Shown here: piece after piece, positions 42,262-49,800 of the stretch
How positions within the stretch are numbered: the stretch's first letter is position 1
How the letters are laid out: each line of letters starts with the position of its first letter
DNA from: Pyrenopolyporus hunteri
Lineage: Eukaryota; Ascomycota; Sordariomycetes; Xylariales; Hypoxylaceae
DNA: 64,000 nt
Direction of reading: 5' to 3'
Assembly (NCBI GenBank): GCA_902806595.1
Contig: CADCXC010000022.1
Location: forward strand, 62,001-126,000
Notes under the pieces: model-generated
Seen by the model: the letters and a program-made list of their open reading frames with translations, nothing else
Databases searched by the model: none
Told to the model about the DNA's origin: nothing
Position numbers and translations under genes: made by a program

Positions 42262-43112
42262 CTTTTTAATAGTATAAAAAAGAAATTAACTTTAAAGAAT
42301 ATAATATTATATTTAATAATTATTTTAGCAGTTTTAGCATCAAAGAACTATTTTTAAGTTTTTTCTGAAATAAATAACACGCTTATTATAACAGGTAGTC
42401 TTATAGGATATTTTGTAAAATTATTATAAGTTCACTTATTGAAACGACAGATTTTGAACTAAAAGTACCTATGAGCAAAAATCCAGCTGAAGGAGAAAAT
42501 TTTCCATCAAAAATACCAGAATTTTTAATACATTATTTAAAGATAATGGAGAAGGTTCCTCAAAAACTCTAAATCAACCAAAATGTAATAGGGCGAGAAG
42601 ACTTCTCTTATGACACTGAGTCTGAATCTGAGTCTACTCATCGTACAGTTCAGAATAGTCAAATAATAGGAGATGGAGTAGAAACTTTTAAAAAAAAAAA
42701 TGGTAAATATTACTACAAAGGAAGAAATTTCTTCAAAAGAACAAGTAGAAAATGCGTTACAGCAGTACAAGTCCTCTGGAACAAATGTTCCAGCTTTTAA
42801 AGAACAAGTTTCTGTTTTAGAAGAAAAATAAAAATATGCGATAATAAACTAATTGAACTAGAAAATAAAGATAAAGCTGAAGGTAAAGGAAAGGGAAACA
42901 ATTATTAGAAGATAACTATAGTCCTAGACGAGTTCTTAATCCCAATTACCAGCCAGCTCCTAGGGGCGGTTCAACACAACACGTAGGTTATATATGATTC
43001 TGATGAGGAAGAAGAAGCAGTTCGTCGTGCTATAGAAGAATCACTTAAATCAAATTCTTCTAAAGAAGAATCTTCTTCTAATGGAAAAATGTATAATTTT
43101 ATTTATATATAA
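42262..43112 (+). CDS. unknown ORF with hydrophobic N-terminus and acidic, UIM-like C-terminus
   Basis: Coding-like text after cox1 across several single-base losses. Two hydrophobic stretches come first (KNIILYLIIILAVLASKN and NNTLIITGSLIGYFVK). A polar region follows: TTDFELKVPMSKNPAEGENF, FSYDTESESESTHRTVQN, MVNITTKEEISSKEQVENAL and FKEQVSVLEEK. Then NPNYQPAPRGGSTQHVG and DSDEEEEAVRRAIEESLKSN, ending MYNFIYI at TAA 43112. The DEEEEAVRRAIEESLKS part fits the ubiquitin-interacting motif pattern: acidic run, then Ala, then Ser. Whether this reflects function is unknown. The family is not recognised. Confidence 0.5.
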
Positions 43113-43204
43113 AAGTTAAAATAAGTATGAATAAATCATCTAGAATATTTTCTAGTCCCATATCTACGATTAGGGCCTCGCCAGAAGCGGACAAGCCGCC
43201 CCAA

Positions 43205-43268
43205 GCTAGCTAGCGCGCAGCAGCGCGGTCAGACCCCTTAGCTTCGCTAGCTTCGCTAGGGGGGCTAG
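43205..43268 (+). repeat. GC cluster, family 2
   Basis: GCTAGCTAGCGCGCAGCAGC, then CTTAGCTTCGCTAGCTTCGC and a GGGGGGCTAG end. Copies are near 38197-38272, 49393-49460 and 44279-44325. It lies between the ORF and trnR. Confidence 0.8.
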
Positions 43269-43398
43269 TTATTAATTATTTTGTTTAATTTAGTTGTTAA
43301 TAGCTTAACCTTAAGGTTATTCTTATTAATATTATTATTCTTAAGTTAAATAGCTTAACTTAATATTATTCTTAATAATATAATAAACCCTAATATTT

Positions 43399-43440
43399 CC
43401 TTGCGCTGAGCGAAGCTCGAGCTAGGTAGCAGCGCTAAGG
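43399..43440 (+). repeat. GC cluster, family 1
   Basis: TTGCGCTGAGCGAAGCTCGA followed by GCTAGGTAGCAGCGCTAAGG. Related to 3026-3066, 46 nt upstream of trnR. Confidence 0.75.
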
Positions 43441-43486
43441 TAAAATTTTTTTATACTTTATTTAGTATATGGTTTATCCAATACAA

Positions 43487-43559
43487 ATTCTCATTAGCTC
43501 AAAGGTAGAGCAGGATACTTCTAATATCCCGATTTTAGTTCGAATCTAAAATGAGAATG
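43487..43559 (+). tRNA. trnR: tRNA-Arg (anticodon UCU)
   Basis: Folds as a full cloverleaf. Acceptor ATTCTCA/TGAGAAT, D stem GCTC/GAGC, anticodon stem GGATA/TATCC with loop CTTCTAA (anticodon TCT), T stem TTTAG/CTAAA with loop TTCGAAT, discriminator G. It reads AGA and AGG codons. The place between cox1 and nad1 is typical of Hypocreales. Confidence 0.95.
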
Positions 43560-43658
43560 TTTATAATAAGTAGTTATAAATTTATAACTATTTTTATTTA
43601 TATATATTTTCTTCATTATTTATGAAGAATGATATAATATTGGAAGTATAAGTAATAA

Positions 43659-43805
43659 ATGTTTTATTTACCGTCAACTATAATTTCAATAATTGAAGTT
43701 CTTTTAGTTATAGTTCCAGCATTATTAAGTGTAGCTTATGTAACAGTTGCAGAAAGAAAAACTATGGCTAGTATGCAAAGAAGATTAGGTCCTAATGCTG
43801 TAGGT
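43659..43805 (+). CDS. nad1: nad1 exon 1
   Basis: 49 codons, MFYLPST... to RRLGPNAVG, no frame break, ends in T. ATG is the first start after trnR, 99 nt downstream. The frame stays open into the intron through a GC-rich insert. Confidence 0.95.
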
Positions 43806-46800
43806 CAACCCAAATTTAATTCTCCTGCCTGCCCTTTCCCTACGAAGTACGAAGTCGGGGATAGGCGGCCGGAACTCAGGGCCCCTGCCCCACTGGGCAA
43901 AATAATTAGTGATGCTACATAAGGGTTAGAATTAGACCGTACCATAGCTAAAAAGTCTGAAAGTATTATATAGAAGCAGATGGTACTGTAGTTAAAACTA
44001 CATATGAGTCTATAGGTGCAGCAGCTAAAGAATTAAATGTACATCATACTGTTATAAATAATCATCTCGACAAATGAATTCAAGGTGGTATTGAAGATAA
44101 TTATCTATTTAGTAGTGAATTGGGTAGTTTAGAGTTCCTGCGCTGAGCTTCGCTCTGTGAAACGCTGGGTGGCAAGAAAAGAATCCTTATTAAATAAAGT
44201 TAAAAACAACAAATGAAACTGCTCCTGTTTGAATATATAAAAGTGTTGATGGTGCTTTAGTATTAATCCTGCAAGGGCCCTGAGCGAAGCTCCCCCCAAG
44301 CTTTAGCTTCGCTAGGGGGAGCTCAGAAAACTAGCTGGATACTACGCTGTAGATAAAAATAAACCTACCTATGGTTCTAAATTTTTAGCTTCTAAGTCTT
44401 CAGGTTTTAGTACTAAGACAATTAGTAAATATTTAGACTCAGAAAAAAGCTATAATAGGTTATACTTTTATACTGCATTAAAAGGATAGAAAATAGGAAT
44501 TAAATTAAAGGTAAGGAGTAAGAACCCTTACTAGGCCTCAATTAGAGTTATATACTTTAATTAAAAACCATCAAATTGACAGGAAGCCTTAAAGCTATTT
44601 CGACTAAGTAAGTTAAGTAATTAATTTATGGCTCGGTTAACAACTAGAGGTATAGTGAAACAGAAATAGATGCACGAAAGTAAATAGGTAATCTGCAGCC
44701 AAGTACCTAGTTTGCTTACTTAAGGGTTACAATATATGATTAAAGAGGGCTTCGCCTGCTGGCTTCGGAACCTAAAAAGCAAAATTTGAGTTTAATTTCT
44801 TTATCTTTTTATTATTTAATCTTTTAGGTTTAGGGAGGTTTAACCTCTTGATTCATGCGATTAGTAAACTCAAAGCTAAGGAATTAGGTATGCAGTTCAT
44901 CGACTAAACGGTGGTTTATATTAATTATTAATAATTAATATTTAAGATATAGTCAGACCCTACTTGAAAGAGTATAGGATTTTCTTCTTATAAAACTTGA
45001 ATAAAAAGGTTTGTAAGGAAAGATCTGTTAAATGGATAATAATTTTATTATTTAGGAGAAGGCCCCTCTTTACCTCCCCTATTGCTAAAGCTTTGCGACT
45101 GAAGTAGAAGAAAAAAAATAATAGGTCAAAAGTTTCTTATATGTGGTTAAAGGGGAGATTCGTATTATGGATTATTGCAGGCATTTGCAGATGCTTTAAA
45201 ACTATTATTAAAGAATATGTAGCACCTACGCAAGCTAATATAATATTATTCTTCTTAGGTCCTGTTATGTGAGGTAGGATCTCGCTATTTATTTGGGATA
45301 AACTGTCAAATTACAGGGACACCTAAAGCTTCTGGTACCAAGCAGCATATGAAAATATGTTTGTGGATGAACTAATCACTCATGTATGGTAATAAGTCAG
45401 AAGATATTCGAAGAAAAATGGGCAATCGCGTAGCTAAGTCAGAAAGATTTTTTCTGTAAAAGTGCAACGAGTTTATGATAGTTGATGTGAAATTATGGTC
45501 TTAATTTCACATTTAAGATGTACTCTAATGGGTCTCGAAAGAGACTATCGAGTTAAAATCCTTTCTAATCAAATGAAAATTTATAGACCGTATTCTACGT
45601 ATAGTTCTTGTTTTCCTCTACCTAAAAATAAATTAATAACCAGATCATTCTCTACTTTAAAATCTCCTTTATTAGATCCTAAATTTATCACAGGGTTTAT
45701 TGACGCTGAAGGTTCTTTTGTTATTTCTATACAAAAGAGCCTAAAAATAAAACAGGTTGAACAATAAAATCAAGATTATCTATCTCCTTCATAAAAAGAT
45801 ATAACTATCTTAGAACAAATTAAAAATTATTTTAATGGAGTAGGTAATATCTCTAAAGAAGGTAAAATGTTGTACAATATCGGGTAGCTTCTTTACATGA
45901 TTTAACTAATATAGTGATTCCTCATTTTGACAAATATCCTCTAATAACTAAAAAAAAGGCGGATTTTATTTTATTCAAACAAGTTATTGAATTAATGAAT
46001 CGTAAGAACATTTAACAAGAGAGGTTTAATAAAAGTATTATCCATTAAAGAATCGATAAACTTAGGTTTATCAGATACAGTGAAATCTGCTTTCTTTGAT
46101 ATTGTTGCAGTAGAGACCTATTATTAATCAAAAGATACTTGATCCCTATTGATTAGCTGGTTTTGCTAGTGGTGAAGGTTGTTTCCTGGTTACATTAATT
46201 AAAACAACAAGTAATCAATTAGGTTACTGAGTTCAATTAAGTTTCCAACTTACTCAACATACTCGTGATATAGAGTTAATTAATAATCTAAAAGAGTATT
46301 TAGATTGTGGTCAAACAACTGTATACGACGATCATGATTTTATAAAGTATGTTGTATCTAATATTTCAGATATTATGGAAAAGTTCTTCCTTTTTCGATA
46401 AATATTCAATTGTAGGAGTAAAGTCTCAAGATTATGAAGATTTTAAACAAGTAGTGTTAATGGTGAAGGATAAAAACATTTAACTCCTGAAGGATTAAAT
46501 TTAATTAAAACATAAAGGAAGGTATGAACAAATTAAGAAAATAATAACTAATATTCGTGAATTTTTTTTAATATATACGTAGTGGGGTATTTTATTAAGT
46601 ACTTATTTTACTTTTTAGGTTGCATACTTAGGACTACATATTGCATGTGCTTTATATTTCGTATTTTGTACTTTGTTTTAGGTACTTCGTACTTCTACTA
46701 CATATTACGGTTGAGTTCTAAGTGGTCTATATAAAAATTTATTTGCATTGATAAATTTAACTACCGTGGTTATAACTTTAATTTTTGCATTATTAGGATA

Positions 46801-49800
46801 TGGAGTTATACCTTATGTTCATAGGGTGATATAGTCAAATTACGGGAACTTCTAAAGCTTATAAATACTAAACTAGGTACGAAAGTACTTAAGTGGCTGA
46901 AGTAATTATTCAGGTATAGTAATAAGTTATAAGATGATCAGAGGGTTAAGCTCTGAGAAATGGACAATCGCGTATCTAAGTCAGTATTAAATATTTATAA
47001 TACTGTAAAAGAGCAACGAGCAGACGGCTATAGATATTTATAATATTATTGTAAATATTTAAGGTATGCTCTAGTAGCTTAAAATAAGTTATTGTAAATT
47101 GTATGCTAAAAATAACTACGATTCACCATTAATTGGAAAGGTTGTTCACAACTCTAATTCTTTAAAAGTTAATTCTCGTCGTAATTATTCAACATTAAAA
47201 ATGAAATCGACGAACGCTTCGTACAAGTAGATCCTTGATTTATAACAGGGTTTACCGACGCTGAGGGTTGTTTTATGTGTAATATGTTAAAAAACCTAAA
47301 TATAAAGCAGGTTGAGAAATTCAACCCGTTTTCCAAATTAAACTCCATGTTAAAGATTTTCCTGTTATATTAGGAATTCAACATAGTTTAGGAAATATTG
47401 GGACTGTAGATAATAGCCAATCTACATGTACTTTTAGAGTCAGAAAATTGCAAGAGATAATAGAATTAATTAAATTTTTTGATAAGTATCCTTTAATTAC
47501 TAGAAAAAAGGAGATTATTTATTATTTAAACAAATTGTTTCTATTATTCAATTAAAAGAACATTTGACTACTAAAGGTTTACAAAAATTATTAATTTAAA
47601 AGCAACTTTAAATTTTGGTTTATCAAAAGAATTACAATTAATGTTTCCCGAAACTATTCCAGTTGCCCGTCCTTTAAGAGAACCTTGCGTAATTCCACAT
47701 CCACAGTGAATATCTGGATTTTCATCAGGCTTTACATCCCTACAGTGTTTATCAGGATTTACATCTAACGATAACGGTGAATTATCTCATTTAGTCGCTT
47801 TAGCTGCGCTAAAGGAATTATCTCATTTAAGAGAAACTTGTGAAATCCCACATTCACAATGATTAGTTTCCCGCACACAGTGAGGGGAACCTACAGGTCA
47901 GACCGTTGGCAGCTGGTTTTATAAATAGTTTTAGAAGAATCGTAGGGTTTTTAATGTGATTAAAATTAATCACATTAAAACCCTTCCTATTCAGGAGACT
48001 TAGTTGCGCATTTAGAATTAACACTTTAGGATTTTAAAATCAACCAGCTTAAACAGTTAAGATCTAAAAGTACCCATTGTAAAATTTAGCTGTAAATGTT
48101 ATATTCCACCAAAAATTTATAGTATTTACAATAAGTAATTAGTAATTTAACTAATTACTTTTCATTTCTATTTATTATCTGACCCTTATTTAGGGTATAA
48201 TGAATAGCCTACATAATAATAAAAAAATGGAAAAAAGCAGATTACTTCGTTGGTAGTTTGAGGTACTAATTTAACGTCTACAGTAGGTATGGGGAGATTT
48301 ACAAAGGTAGTACGAAATATGATTCAATTACCTTCTTATCAAAAAAGTGCTATGGTGGGATTAATTCTATCTGATGGTTGACTAAGATTTTCATCTAAAA
48401 GTAATAAGTGTCCTATATAGGTTTACTCAATCTTTAGCTCATTCTGACTATGTTTGATTTGTATTTTCTTTTTATCTCATTATTGTGATAATATGCCTTT
48501 GTTTAAGCAAGGTATAAGAGCTGGTAGACATTTTTATGGTTTAGAAATTGGAACTCGTGCCTTGCCTTGCTTTTCGGAGTTATATGATATTTTTTATGTA
48601 AACGGGTAAAAGTAGTTCGGAGAATATTTATGAATTGTTAACTCCTGTAGCTTTTGCTCATCTTATTCAAGGAGATGGAGGATTTAAAAGGAATTTATCT
48701 TTGTACCGACTCATATACTCTTCAAGATGTAGTACGGTTAATGAATGTATTAATTATACGTTATGAATTAAAATGTACTCTTCATAAAGCAAGTAATGGT
48801 AAGGGCTGAATTTATATTTCTAGAAGCTCAGTTGGTAAAGTAACGGAAATAGTTTTACCTCATCTTATACCTAGTATGTATTATAAAGTAGGTATAGTTA
48901 ATAATGAGAATAGTTAATAATGGTAATATAGTTTTCGTACCTCAAACTTGTTATAGTTGGCTCCATCTATACAAAATAAGTTTGTCCCATAGCCCTATTT
49001 CATAGAGCTAAAAAAGGATATAAAAGTCTTACATGGTAATTTCTCTATTTATTTAGGTAATTTCTCTGTTTCTTTAGATAATGGTATTTTTAAGTCTCTT
49101 CTATTTAAAATTACTCAGCATGAAAAAGATGAGGTATTATTAATTGCAATTAAAGATTATTTAAATTGTGGGTATTGTTATTTAAGAAAAAAAGAAAACA
49201 CGATTGATTTTAAAGTTACTAAGTTTTCTGATATTACTGAAATTATAATACCTTTTTTAATAATAATCAATATTAGGTGTAAAATCTTTGGATTTTAAAG
49301 ATTGATGCTTAGTTTCGGAAATAGTAAAAAAGAAATATACTAGCCTCCCGGAGGAGGTTGGCCTTAGGCCGGCCGACCACCGAGGTGGCCAGCCGCCTCT
49401 GCGGCTAGCCCCGCTGCGCGCAGTCGAACCCCCCTCGTATATATATACGAGAGGGGCTAGAAAAAATATTCTAAAATAAAAGAAATTCAAAAGGGTATGA
49501 ATAGGGAAGAAGTTTTTAATTTTTTCATGATTACTTTTTATTATTTGTATGGACCTGGTTTAGCTATTAGTGATTTTAATTTAGGTATATTGTATATGCT
49601 AGCTGTATCATCTTTAGCGACTTATGGAATTTTATTAGCCGGATGGAGTGCTAATAGTAAATATGCTTTTTAGGATCTCTTAGAAGTACAGCTCAATTAA
49701 TTAGCTATGAATTAATATTAAGTTCTGCTTTATTATTGGTTATTATGCTTACAGGAAGTTTAAATCTAACTGTAAACGTAAGAAGCACAAGAGCTGTTTG

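Larger units (their letters stand above)
39675..41952 (+). other. cox1 type A group I intron with GIY-YIG gene
   Basis: TTATATGCTGGAAACT near 39721, AATCAGCAGGAAACC near 39799, TCAGAGACTACACA near 39934 and GAAGATATAGTCC near 40264. A GC cluster (39838-39925) sits between Q and R. Last base G 41952. The stretch 40280-40800 has no gene. Confidence 0.8.
43906..44490 (+). pseudogene. GIY-YIG-type NUMOD tail without nuclease domain
   Basis: In frame order: ADGTVVKTTYESIGAAAKEL, NVHHTVINNHLDKWIQGGIE, DNYLFSSELGSLEF, TTNETAPVWIYKSVDGALV and STKTISKYLDSEKSYNRLYF. Two NUMOD1-like DNA-binding repeats. The nuclease half is missing. In its place the exon 1 frame reads a GC cluster (43828-43905). Other GC clusters (44136-44175, 44279-44355) lie within the gene. 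Confidence 0.65.
43806..45162 (+). other. nad1 group I intron 1 (different core)
   Basis: Core words are TTGACAGGAAGCCTTAAAGC near 44577, TTCATCGACTAAACGG near 44898 and AAGATATAGTCAGACC near 44944. This resembles IA/IB-type cores rather than the type A of cox1. Last base G 45162. A GC-rich segment (43828-43905) directly follows the exon. Confidence 0.75.
46814..49547 (+). other. nad1 type C group I intron 3 with nested HEGs
   Basis: ATTACGGGAACTTCTAAAGC near 46840, ATGGACAATCGCGTATCTAA at 46960 and GTAAAAGAGCAACGAGCAGA near 47005. Last base G 49547. A LAGLIDADG_1 gene in this intron is interrupted at its second motif by a LAGLIDADG_2 gene. The stretch 47960-48113 has no gene. Confidence 0.75.

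Noticed and set aside
49257..49490. Minus-strand open frame rich in Gly/Arg
   Set aside because: Antisense of a GC cluster within a HEG C-terminal half.
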